Part shown: positions 35,085 through 43,377 of the stretch, piece after piece
Layout of the letters: each line of letters begins with the position of its first letter
Position numbering within the stretch: the first letter of the stretch is position 1
Origin: Wohlfahrtiimonas larvae_A
GTDB lineage: Bacteria > Pseudomonadota > Gammaproteobacteria > Cardiobacteriales > Wohlfahrtiimonadaceae
Length of the DNA: 48,877 nt
Assembly (NCBI GenBank): GCA_040394195.1
Contig: JBEBSR010000015.1
Location: 1-48,877 of the forward strand
Reading direction: 5' to 3'
Position numbers and translations under genes: made by a program
Notes under the pieces: model-generated
What the model saw: only the letters and a program-made list of their open reading frames with translations
What the model was told of the DNA's origin: nothing
Databases searched by the model: none

Positions 35085-36103
35085 GCTGGGCCAATATTGT
35101 TGAATAACGTCTGATCTTTGCTTAAATCTCCTGAAGCTTTAACATTGATCGAACGTGTTGCTGAGAAATCCAACATTCTATTGATCCCAATTTCTGCTTG
35201 TATTCGAATCTCTTCAGGCACAGTAATTTCATTGGTATGACTTTCTAAAATATTTTGAATTTTGTCCAATGTATTCATCGCCATCCAAGGGCACATTGCA
35301 CAGCTTTTACATGTTGCGCTTTCGCCTGCTGTTGGCGCGATGATGAAAGTTTTATCAGGCATTAATTGCTGCATTTTATAAAAAATACCACGATCTGTTG
35401 CCACAATGAATTGATCTGCATCTGAACTTTGTGCAAATTTAATAATTTGTGATGTCGAACCTACAAAGTTAGCTTGCTCTACAACTTGAGCAGGTGATTC
35501 AGGGTGAACCAAAACTAAAGCATTGGGATATTGCTCTCGACATAATCGTAAGCTATCAGCTTTAAATTCATCATGCACAATGCATTGACCTTGCCATAAA
35601 ACCATATCAGCACCAGTTTGTTCAGCAATATAATTGCCTAAATGTCGATCTGGCCCCCAGATGATTTTTTTACCTTCAGCATGCAGTGCTCGCACAATAT
35701 CTAAAGCAATTGCTGATGTCACAACCCAATCTGCTCTTGACTTCACTTCTGCACTTGTGTTTGCATACACAACTACAATTCGATCAGGATATTGATCACA
35801 AAACTTGGAAAATTCATCAACAGGACAACCAATATCTAAAGAACACGTTGCTTCTAAATCTGCAACTAAAATCTTTTTATTTGGGCTTAAAATTTTAGCA
35901 GTTTCGCCCATGAATTTCACGCCAGCAACAATCAATGTTTCAGCCGTTGAATCTCTCCCAAATCTAGCCATTTCCAATGAGTCAGCAACGCATCCACCTG
36001 TTGCTTCAGCTAGAGCTTGAATTTCTGGATCAGTGTAATAATGCGCTATTAATGTCGCATTATGCTCTTGCAATAATTGCTTAATTCTCTCCTGTTGCCC
36101 CAT
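35081..36103 (-). CDS. nadA: Quinolinate synthase A
   Basis: A 340-residue [4Fe-4S] enzyme that condenses iminoaspartate with dihydroxyacetone phosphate to quinolinate in de novo NAD synthesis. Visible are NATLIAHYYTDPEIQALAE, VAGVKFMGETAKILSP, the cluster cysteines in LEATCSLDIGCP and CKSCAMCPWMAMNTL, and IIWGPDRHLGNYIAEQTG. AAAGGGAG ribosome site ten bases from the ATG. It is divergent from nadC across a 276-base spacer holding two like palindromes, and no nadB is in the window. Confidence 0.96.
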   Translation of the reverse strand: MGQQERIKQLLQEHNATLIAHYYTDPEIQALAEATGGCVADSLEMARFGRDSTAETLIVAGVKFMGETAKILSPNKKILVADLEATCSLDIGCPVDEFSKFCDQYPDRIVVVYANTSAEVKSRADWVVTSAIALDIVRALHAEGKKIIWGPDRHLGNYIAEQTGADMVLWQGQCIVHDEFKADSLRLCREQYPNALVLVHPESPAQVVEQANFVGSTSQIIKFAQSSDADQFIVATDRGIFYKMQQLMPDKTFIIAPTAGESATCKSCAMCPWMAMNTLDKIQNILESHTNEITVPEEIRIQAEIGINRMLDFSATRSINVKASGDLSKDQTLFNNIGPA

Positions 36104-36132
36104 TTTCTTTCTCCCTTTAACCTTTTATTTTT

Positions 36133-36157
36133 ACATATACTCATAATGAGCATATGT
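36133..36157 (-). promoter_or_regulatory. Putative NadQ operator upstream of nadA
   Basis: ACATATACTCAT-A-ATGAGCATATGT is a 25-base palindrome centred on 36145 with one mismatched pair. It lies 30-54 bases before the nadA start and shares the core CTCAT-A-WTGAG with the site before nadC. The regulator candidate nadQ is encoded beside nadA. Assignment rests on the repeated palindrome and on the remembered association of NadQ with nadA/nadC control. Confidence 0.75.
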
Positions 36158-36324
36158 AGATATTAGAGAAAAATCATAACAGACTTTGAATCAAAAAACT
36201 AACGGCTAAATTTTAATTAATTTAGTTTAAAATAAAAAACAAAATTATATCAATTAATAAAAATAAATATCAATGGTAAAATTACATTCTATACTTATGA
36301 ATATTTGCTAAATTTAGAATAAAT

Positions 36325-36349
36325 ATATATGCTCATATTGAGTATATTT
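36325..36349 (+). promoter_or_regulatory. Putative NadQ operator upstream of nadC
   Basis: ATATATGCTCAT-A-TTGAGTATATTT is a second palindrome, centred on 36337, 31-55 bases before the nadC start. It has the same 25-base span, core and AT flanks as the nadA site and overlaps the likely -10 region of nadC, as expected for a repressor. Confidence 0.75.
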
Positions 36350-36379
36350 AAATTCATCATATAAACTTAGGAATACAAT

Positions 36380-37231
36380 ATGAGCGAAATAGCATCACTA
36401 CCTAATATATTGTTAAAACCATTTGTTGAACAAGCACTAGCAGAAGATCTAGGAAGACGCGGCGATGTCACTAGCCAAGCCATCATTCCTGCCGATCAAA
36501 TGGCAACATTACACATCGTTGCGAGAGAAAATGGCATCATTGCTGGATTAGATCTAGCACACTTAGCATTTACAACAATTGATAATCACATTGAATTTTC
36601 AGCTAAAGCCAAAGATGGTGATGTCATTCAGCCTCAGCAAATTTTAGCAACTGTAACTGGTAATGCCCGCGATCTATTAACAGCTGAGCGCACAGCACTT
36701 AACTTTATGACACATTTAAGTGGCATAGCGACTGAAGTGAGCCGACTCAAATCAATGATTGCAGAATATCCTGTAGAGATCACTTGTACACGCAAAACTA
36801 TTCCAGGATTACGCATATTACAAAAATATGCTGTTAGAGTTGGTGGTGGCCGCAATCATCGTATGGGCTTAGATGATGCAATTCTCATCAAAGATAATCA
36901 TATTGCAATTGCAGGTAGTATTACCCAAGCGATTCGAGATGCTAAAAAATTCGCTGGCCACTTGATTCCCATTGAAGTTGAAGTGGATACAATAGAACAA
37001 TTGAAACTTGCATTAGCAGAAGGTATTAATCTCGTTTTATTGGACAATATGTCACCTGAAGTTTTGCAAGAAGCAGTAAAGCTTTGTCATGGAAAATGCT
37101 TAACAGAAGCTTCTGGCGGAATTACACCTGAAACTCTCACTGCAGTTGCAGCAACTGGTGTAAATTTTATTGCAATGGGTTGGCTGACTCACAGTGTGAA
37201 ATCATTAGACATTGGCTTTGATTTTATTTAA
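36380..37231 (+). CDS. nadC: Nicotinate-nucleotide pyrophosphorylase (carboxylating)
   Basis: A 283-residue quinolinate phosphoribosyltransferase, the enzyme after NadA, converting quinolinate and PRPP to nicotinate mononucleotide. Family segments are ALAEDLGRRGDVTSQAI, LLTAERTALNFMTHLSGIAT, CTRKTIPGLRILQKYAVRVGGG-NHRMGLDDAILIKDNH, EVEVDTIEQL and LLDNMSPE with the C-terminal ASGGIT. ATG with AGGA eight to nine bases upstream. Divergent from nadA and ended by a strong bidirectional terminator. Confidence 0.97.
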   Translation: MSEIASLPNILLKPFVEQALAEDLGRRGDVTSQAIIPADQMATLHIVARENGIIAGLDLAHLAFTTIDNHIEFSAKAKDGDVIQPQQILATVTGNARDLLTAERTALNFMTHLSGIATEVSRLKSMIAEYPVEITCTRKTIPGLRILQKYAVRVGGGRNHRMGLDDAILIKDNHIAIAGSITQAIRDAKKFAGHLIPIEVEVDTIEQLKLALAEGINLVLLDNMSPEVLQEAVKLCHGKCLTEASGGITPETLTAVAATGVNFIAMGWLTHSVKSLDIGFDFI

Positions 37232-37237
37232 CACAAT

Positions 37238-37263
37238 AAAAAACGCCCCAAAAGGCGTTTTTT
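37238..37263. terminator. Bidirectional terminator between nadC and fdhE
   Basis: AAAAAACGCC-N6-GGCGTTTTTT is a symmetric hairpin with A-run and T-run, ending both the plus-strand nadC (stop 37231) and the minus-strand fdhE (stop 37285). Confidence 0.93.
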
Positions 37264-37284
37264 CAATCAGCAAATCAATACAGA

Positions 37285-38160
37285 TTATTTCAAATATAGA
37301 TTAAATGATGTACGTTGATGATCATCTTCTGCCAATGTAAAATCCAATGACAACGTTGCCAAATCTTCCACATAAACATCCAACATTGGATTTTTAGTAC
37401 GATCAATGTGTTTAATGTAAGTTTTACATTCAGGACAACTTTCTGCTTTCATCACAGATTCTTGACCTTCCACAGATAGCAATTCAATGCGACCAGTATT
37501 TGAGCAATTATGACAAGTTGAACGAACTTTATGCCATTTCGTTTCGCATAAATTGCACAACAAATAACGTAAGCCATTATCCATAGGATCGATCACGCTC
37601 GCAATTGGTGCATCACCACACATTGGGCAATAATGGAAACCTTGCTCCACTTCCAATTTAGGCAATTCTGCCAATGTTGCACTTTTCACATATACAACTT
37701 TCAAAGCAATTGATAAGAATAATTGAAACTCTTTAGCAATTTCAGTATCTGAATAACCCAACACTGCACGACCATAATCAATGATTACATCATCAGCTAA
37801 TTGAGAAAGTTCTTTCGTAACTTTCTGAACTTCATTCGTTAATGGTTTCTTTTGCAGCTCAACCAATACTGCTTTTAAAGCTGCTGGCAAATATTGCAAC
37901 AAAGCATCATCATTCAAAAATGGATGTTCAACATTCAATGCAGGCTTAGCAACATTCACTTCTTTAAACACTAAACGTGCAGCTTCTGTTAATTGAATCC
38001 AAAAATCAATCGTAATGTGTAATTCTTCAGGTGCTGTGATACGTATTTTTTCGAACTGCATCACACGACTTGTGAAAGGATTATCTGTAGGCAAAATAAT
38101 GGGCTTAACATCAGGAATTGTTCCGACTAACACATTATTTTCAGGTGTAAATTGACTCAT
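37285..38160 (-). CDS. fdhE: Formate dehydrogenase accessory protein FdhE
   Basis: A 291-residue cytosolic protein needed for maturation of respiratory formate dehydrogenases; it is a rubredoxin-like iron-binding chaperone that interacts with the catalytic subunit. Four cysteine pairs are seen: CPMC, CNLC, CHNC and CPEC in the C-terminal half (about residues 178-265). The N-terminus MSQFTPENNVLVGTIPDVKP matches the family. A longer reading frame begins at 38190 within a terminator-like hairpin; GGGGA seven bases before ATG 38160 sets the start. It is the fourth gene of the formate dehydrogenase cluster. Confidence 0.93.
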   Translation of the reverse strand: MSQFTPENNVLVGTIPDVKPIILPTDNPFTSRVMQFEKIRITAPEELHITIDFWIQLTEAARLVFKEVNVAKPALNVEHPFLNDDALLQYLPAALKAVLVELQKKPLTNEVQKVTKELSQLADDVIIDYGRAVLGYSDTEIAKEFQLFLSIALKVVYVKSATLAELPKLEVEQGFHYCPMCGDAPIASVIDPMDNGLRYLLCNLCETKWHKVRSTCHNCSNTGRIELLSVEGQESVMKAESCPECKTYIKHIDRTKNPMLDVYVEDLATLSLDFTLAEDDHQRTSFNLYLK

Positions 38161-38173
38161 AAATTTTCCCCAT

Positions 38174-38200
38174 AAAAAGAATAAGCGCAATCTCTTGCGC
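38174..38200 (-). terminator. Terminator-like hairpin between fdnI and fdhE
   Basis: On the minus strand GCGCAA-GAGA-TTGCGC is followed by TTATTCTTTTT. It stands 26 bases after fdnI and just before fdhE, so it would reduce read-through into fdhE, giving less accessory protein than enzyme. Confidence 0.7.
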
Positions 38201-38226
38201 CTATTTCTTAATGATCAGCTGAAAGA

Positions 38227-38883
38227 TTAATCTTTTTTAGCTGACTCAACTTTTTTTTCATTCTTCATGATTTCACGATACCATGCTGGATGGTGTGTTT
38301 TTGCCCAGTTTTCAGACACAACACCTTCTGTCATTGCACGAATTGTACCACGAATCCAAATTGCAGCATAAACGTGAACAATGATACATGCGATCAAAAT
38401 CAATGCAGCCCAAGCATGCAATAAAATTGCAATGCGACGTGATTCAATCGAGAAGTTATCAGCGAAGAAGAAAGGACTCTGCCACATCATAATGCCTGTC
38501 ACTAACATCACGAATAAACATGCTGTCATTGCCCAGAACATTACTTTCTGACCAGCGTTGTATTTACCAACATCACCAACTTCTTTACCCATTACAACAT
38601 CTTTAACAGACAATGCCCATCTCAAATCTTCCATGTTTGGAATATTATGAGAAGCGTAACGGAAGAATTGGATCATAAAGCCCACAAACATGATCATGCC
38701 CACAAATGGGTGAACGATACGAGCTGTTTGCAATGTACCAAACACTTGTCCAAACCATGAGAATGATGGATAGAATAGTGCCAATCCAGAGATTGCTAGC
38801 AAGATAAAACAGAAAGCAACGATCCAGTGATTGATACGCTCAGAAGCGGAATAACGTTGAATCAAACGATTTTCTTGTTTCAT
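38227..38883 (-). CDS. fdnI: Formate dehydrogenase cytochrome b556 (gamma) subunit
   Basis: A 218-residue membrane protein (E. coli FdnI 217) with four helices, binding two b haems and menaquinone at the inner membrane. Seen are RYSASERINHWIVAFCFILLAISGLALFYP, RIVHPFVGMIMF, KVMFWAMTACLFVMLVTGIMMW and LLHAWAALILIACIIVHVYAAIW, with histidines at the positions expected for haem ligation. It passes electrons from the periplasmic FdnGH to the quinone pool. The ATG overlaps the fdnH stop by four bases (38880-38883). Confidence 0.95.
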   Translation of the reverse strand: MKQENRLIQRYSASERINHWIVAFCFILLAISGLALFYPSFSWFGQVFGTLQTARIVHPFVGMIMFVGFMIQFFRYASHNIPNMEDLRWALSVKDVVMGKEVGDVGKYNAGQKVMFWAMTACLFVMLVTGIMMWQSPFFFADNFSIESRRIAILLHAWAALILIACIIVHVYAAIWIRGTIRAMTEGVVSENWAKTHHPAWYREIMKNEKKVESAKKD

Positions 38884-39833
38884 GCGCTTTTCTCCTTATC
38901 AATCTCATCTGCTTTTTTAGCTAATTTCTTAGGATCAATCACATCACGATCTTTATCCTTACTATCAGCATCATTCGGCCCTACAGTGATAAAGTGTAAG
39001 AAACCAAATAAAACAGAAGCAGCAATACCAAATGTTGACAATGGTTTTAAGAAGCCCTTCCAAACTTCAGTAAACATACTGATTTTTGGATCTTTTGGAA
39101 GATTTGAATATTCCTGTGGTTTGTCAGCATGATGTAACACATAGACAACGTGTGTGCCACCAACGCCTTGAGGATTATAAACACCCGCATTATCAAAGCC
39201 ACGACCTTTCAATTCAGTCACACGATCTTCTGCAAAATGCAACATTGCATCACGTTCACCAAAGCGGATTGCACCTGTTGGGCATGTTTTAACACAAGCT
39301 GGCTCTTGACCAACTGCAACACGATCCGAACATAAAGTACACTTGTATGCTTTGTTGTCGTTCTTGCTGATACGTGGAATATTGAAAGGACAACCTGTAA
39401 TACAGTAACCACAACCAATACAATTTTCTTCATGGAAATCAACGATACCATTTTCGTATTGAACAATTGCACCAGGTGAAGGACAAGCTTTTAAGCAGCC
39501 TGGATCTTCACAATGCATACAACCATCTTTACGAATCAACCATTCTAATTTCTCTGCTTCATCTGGCTTATCTGCAACGTTTTGCGCTTCCGCAAAACGC
39601 ATTACTGTCCAGCTTTCTGCTGATAAATCATGTGGGTTGTTATAAGTACCATTACAAGTCCCTACTTCATCACGAAGATCATTCCATTCAGAACAAGCAA
39701 CCTGACAAGCTTTACAGCCGATACAAGAAGTAACGTCAATTACTTTTGTTACTTCTGTTACGTGCTTACGAGCTTGCGGAGGCGTTGTAGACGTCGCTGA
39801 TAAACGTTTAATGTCTAACGATTGCAATGCCAT
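38880..39833 (-). CDS. fdnH: Formate dehydrogenase iron-sulfur (beta) subunit
   Basis: A 317-residue electron-transfer subunit with four [4Fe-4S] clusters: CIGCKACQVACSEW, CMHCEDPGCLKACPSPGA, CIGCGYCITGCPF and CTLC with ACVKTCPTGAI. A single C-terminal helix (STFGIAASVLFGFLHFITVG, about residue 260) anchors it with the globular part in the periplasm, as in FdnH. It overlaps fdnG by one base (TAATG) and fdnI by four, so the three subunits are translationally coupled. Confidence 0.96.
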   Translation of the reverse strand: MALQSLDIKRLSATSTTPPQARKHVTEVTKVIDVTSCIGCKACQVACSEWNDLRDEVGTCNGTYNNPHDLSAESWTVMRFAEAQNVADKPDEAEKLEWLIRKDGCMHCEDPGCLKACPSPGAIVQYENGIVDFHEENCIGCGYCITGCPFNIPRISKNDNKAYKCTLCSDRVAVGQEPACVKTCPTGAIRFGERDAMLHFAEDRVTELKGRGFDNAGVYNPQGVGGTHVVYVLHHADKPQEYSNLPKDPKISMFTEVWKGFLKPLSTFGIAASVLFGFLHFITVGPNDADSKDKDRDVIDPKKLAKKADEIDKEKSA

Positions 39834-42800
39834 TATGCACCTCCTTGTACTTTCTCAATATTCACGAGGAAAGTTTTAAACTCTGGCGTTTGCGTGTTCG
39901 CATCCCCCACAAAAGGTGTCAACGTATTCGCAATGAAGCCTTGTTTTGTTAAACCTTCATAACCCCAGTGAATTGGAATACCAATGTGATAAACAGGTTT
40001 GCCATTCACCATCATTGTCTTCATTCGCTTAGTCACAACTGCTACAGCTTTGATATAACCACGCTTAGACCAAACTTTAACTTTATCACCGTTTGCAATG
40101 CCTTTTTCCTTCGCTAATTCTTCACCCATTTCGATGAACTGTTCAGGCTGTGCGATTGCATTCAATAATGCATGTTTAGTCCAATAATGGAAATGCTCAG
40201 TTAAACGGTAAGTTGTACCCACATAAGGATAATCTTCCATCGTACCTAATTGTTCTCTGTCATTTTCAAACATACGAACAGCAGGATTATTGAGCTGTTT
40301 TGGATACATCAAGTTCACACCAATTGGTGATTCCATTGGCTCATAATGAGATGGGAATGGACCTTCTGCCATTTTATCAATCGCGAACAGACGGCTCACA
40401 CCTTCTGGGTTCATGATGTATGGATTCATATCTGTACCAGGTGGTTCATCCGCTTTAAAGTCAGGGATATCGTAACCTGTCCATTTTTTACCATTCCAGA
40501 AAATCAATGCACGATCTTTATCCCACGCTTTACCATCACGATCCGCAGAAGCACGGTTATAGATGATACGGCGGTTCAAAGGCCATGCCCAAGCCCAACC
40601 TAATGTGTTACCCAAGCCCGATGGATCACTGTTATCACGGTTAGCCATTTGGTTGCCCGCTTCAGTCCATGAACCTGCATAAACCCAACAACCTGAAGAT
40701 GTTGTACCATCATCTTTTAAGTTTGCGAAGCTTGAAATCAAATCACCTTTGCGATGAATGATATTACCTGCTGCATCCTTAATCTCTTCCAATGCATAGC
40801 CGTTTAACTCTTTAGCTAATTCATCTGGATGAGGTTTAGATGGAATGCGATAATCCCAAGAAATATTCATGATTGGCTCAGGGTTAACACCACCTTGCTC
40901 TTGATATAACTTGCGAAGCTCAAACATAATACCTGATAAGATATTAACGTCTGGCTGTGCTTCACCCGGTGCATCAGCAGCTTTCCAGTGCCATTGTAAC
41001 CAGCGCGCTGAGTTTACAATCGAACCATCTTCTTCAGCAAAACAGGTAGTTGGCAAACGGAATACTGTCGTCGCAATCTTACTTGAGTCAACATCGTTTG
41101 ATTCACCATAGTTCTTCCAGAATGTAGATGTTTCTGTCACTAATGGGTCCATAACAACTAAGAATTTAAGCTTAGATAATGCAGCAATACTCTTATTCTT
41201 ATTTGGAAATGATGCTACAGGGTTGAAACCTTGGCAGAAATAACCATTCATTTCACCTTTATACATCATGTCAAATACACGAAGAATATCGTACATTTTG
41301 TCCCATTTAGGTAACCAATCAAATCCCCAGTTATTTTCTTTAGTTGCATTCACGCCCCAATATGTCTTCATCAAGCTTACGAAGAATTTTGGTGTATTGC
41401 CCCAATAGTTTAACTGTCCTGGACGATTCGCTTTTGGCGTCGTTTGTGTAATATATGTTTGATAGTCTGTTTGTTTATCACTTGGCAAGTTTAAATAACC
41501 AGGCAAGTTAGTTGATAATAAACCGATATCTGTTAAACCTTGGATGTTTGAGTGACCACGCAATGCGTTCACACCACCACCAGGCATACCAATATTACCC
41601 AATAACAACTGAATCATTGCCATTGTACGGATATTTTGTGAACCAATAGTATGTTGTGTCCAACCTAAAGCATACAAGAATGTTGCAACTTTGTTATGAA
41701 CAGCACATGTTCCTAATGTTTCGCACACTTTTAAGAAGTCAGCCACAGGCGTACCAGTGATTGTACTCACTAATTCTGGTGTATATTCTTCATAGTGTTT
41801 TTTCATCAAATTGAACACACAGCGAGGATGCTCCATTGTAGGATCTACAACAGCATTGCCTTCTTCATCCAACTCGTAGTTCCAAGAGGATTTATCTGTG
41901 TAAGCATTTTTCTCTTCATCCCAACCAGAGAATAATCCCTCGTCGAAACTAAAATCTTCACGCACAACAAAATTTGCATTGGTATAGTTTTTAACGTATT
42001 CCCAATTAATTTTGCCATTTTTAACTAGCCAATTAATCACACCACCCAAGAACGCAATGTCCGTACCTGAACGAATTGGTGCATAGAAATCAGCAACGGA
42101 TGCTGAACGATTAAAACGCGGATCTACAACAATAAATGTTGCATTACGTCTTTGTTTCGCTTCAACAACCCAACGAAAACCAACAGGATGCGCTTCCGCG
42201 GCATTCCCACCCATTACAATAATCACATCGGCATTTTTGATATCAACCCAGTGGTTGGTCATGGCGCCGCGGCCAAATGATGGAGCAAGACTTGCTACCG
42301 TAGGACCATGTCAGACCCGAGCCTGATTGTCTATGGATACCATCCCAAGTGATCTAACAAACTTACCTGTAATGTGGCCAGCTTCATTACTACCCCCTGA
42401 AGCTGCTAATAAACCAGTTGAAACCCAACGGTTTACGCGTGTACCTTTTTCATCGTGCACAACCATATTGGCATCACGATCTTCTTTAACTAATGCTGCG
42501 ATTTCTTTATACGCTTGATCCCAGCTGATGCGTTCCCACTTATCTGAGTTTGGGCGACGAACTTCTGGATACTTCAAACGGTTAGGACTATGTACATAAT
42601 CCAACAAACCAGCACCTTTCGGGCATAATGCACCACGGCTCACTGGATGATCAGGATCCCCCTCAACGTGAATGATGGCTTCTTTAGCATTAAAAGCACC
42701 ATCTCCCATGCTGTACATTAATAATCCGCATCCCACTGAACAATAAGTACAAGTATTACGAACCTCTTTTGCACGCAATATTTTGTACTGGCGAACTTCC

Positions 42801-42898
42801 GCATTCGCGATACCTGGTGCCATTCCCATTAGCGCCAAGCCAGTTCCACCAACAGCTCCTGCGGACAGTTTAAAAAACTGTCGTCTAGAAACTTCCAT
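39833..42898 (-). CDS. fdnG: Selenocysteine-containing formate dehydrogenase catalytic subunit
   Basis: The molybdo/tungsto-bis-MGD catalytic subunit of respiratory formate dehydrogenase, 1021 residues counting selenocysteine (E. coli FdnG 1015). An in-frame TGA at 42311-42313 is codon 196, where E. coli FdnG has Sec196, and the following residues HGPTVASLAPSFGRGAMTNHW match the family. I therefore read the two halves (42898-42314 and 42310-39833) as one gene. A Tat signal MEVSRRQFFKLSAG exports the folded enzyme; the N-terminal cluster is CTYCSVGC plus CPKGAG. It oxidises formate to CO2 in the periplasm. AGAGGT ribosome site seven to eight bases from the ATG. Upstream lies a ModE-like palindrome. 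Confidence 0.96.
42282..42313 (-). promoter_or_regulatory. UGA selenocysteine codon with bacterial SECIS hairpin
   Basis: The UGA (42313-42311) is followed after eleven bases by GGUAGCAAGUCUUGCUCC (42299-42282), which folds as a short hairpin with a GUCU-containing apical loop, the position and loop type recognised by SelB in E. coli fdnG and fdhF. This supports decoding as selenocysteine and implies selA, selB, selC and selD elsewhere in the genome. Confidence 0.85.
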
Positions 42899-43208
42899 AA
42901 GCTACCTCTTAAATTCTAATCACTTAACAACTAATATCTTTAAATAAAATTTTAAAGACAATCGTATATTGTATACTTTTTTAATCTAATTTCCTTGAGA
43001 ATCATCATATTCTCAGTCCTTACCTGCTACTCTCTCCCTTTTAGCATTTCTGCTTGTAGCTTTAGGCAATATAATTACAGATTCAACTATAGTAGTTTAC
43101 ATTGCATACATACATTTTCCTTAGAAGCGTATATGAAATCAAGTGATTATCTAGCTTTATACCTATTTATTGACCATTTTGATTCTCTATACTATTTTGA
43201 TTAGAGTT

Positions 43209-43232
43209 CGTAATATCAAATTAGATATTACG
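43209..43232. promoter_or_regulatory. Second ModE-like palindrome, upstream of fdnG
   Basis: CGTAATAT (43209-43216) and ATATTACG (43225-43232) are a perfect inverted repeat with an eight-base spacer; including the next pair the arms are nine bases. Span and half-site (CGTWATAT) equal those of the site at 24051-24074. It is about 310 bases before the fdnG start, inside the 479-base gene-free region 42899-43377. Apart from this palindrome, the terminator at 43284-43323 and a possible -10 (TATACA, minus strand, near 42975), I see nothing else there. Confidence 0.5.
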
Positions 43233-43283
43233 TATAAATATCAATAAGTTGATGTTAATTAAACAATTAATCAGAACACAATG

Positions 43284-43323
43284 AAAAATCCCCCTTAAAA
43301 AACTATCTTTTTATAAGGGGGAT
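43284..43323 (-). terminator. Terminator of the sulfatase gene
   Basis: ATCCCCCTTA (43288-43297) pairs with TAAGGGGGAT (43313-43323 region), extended inside by A-run/T-run pairing. On the minus strand TTTTTC follows. It lies some 55 bases after the sulfatase stop at 43378 and insulates fdnG from that operon. Confidence 0.88.
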
Positions 43324-43377
43324 AGATATTTGTACCTGTTAAAACTTGATCACTTTAACAAACTTTTATATTTTCAC

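Noticed and set aside
42311..42313. TGA splitting fdnG as a nonsense mutation or frameshift
   Set aside because: Same frame on both sides, codon 196 as in E. coli, SECIS hairpin follows; read as selenocysteine.
42995..43204. Plus-strand 69-codon reading frame in the gene-free region upstream of fdnG
   Set aside because: No ribosome site, no conserved-looking composition, and it covers likely control sequence of fdnG; AT-rich spacers give such frames by chance.
43240..43253. ATCAA-TAAG-TTGAT as an FNR box upstream of fdnG
   Set aside because: FNR needs TTGAT-N4-ATCAA; the half-sites here are in the reverse order.
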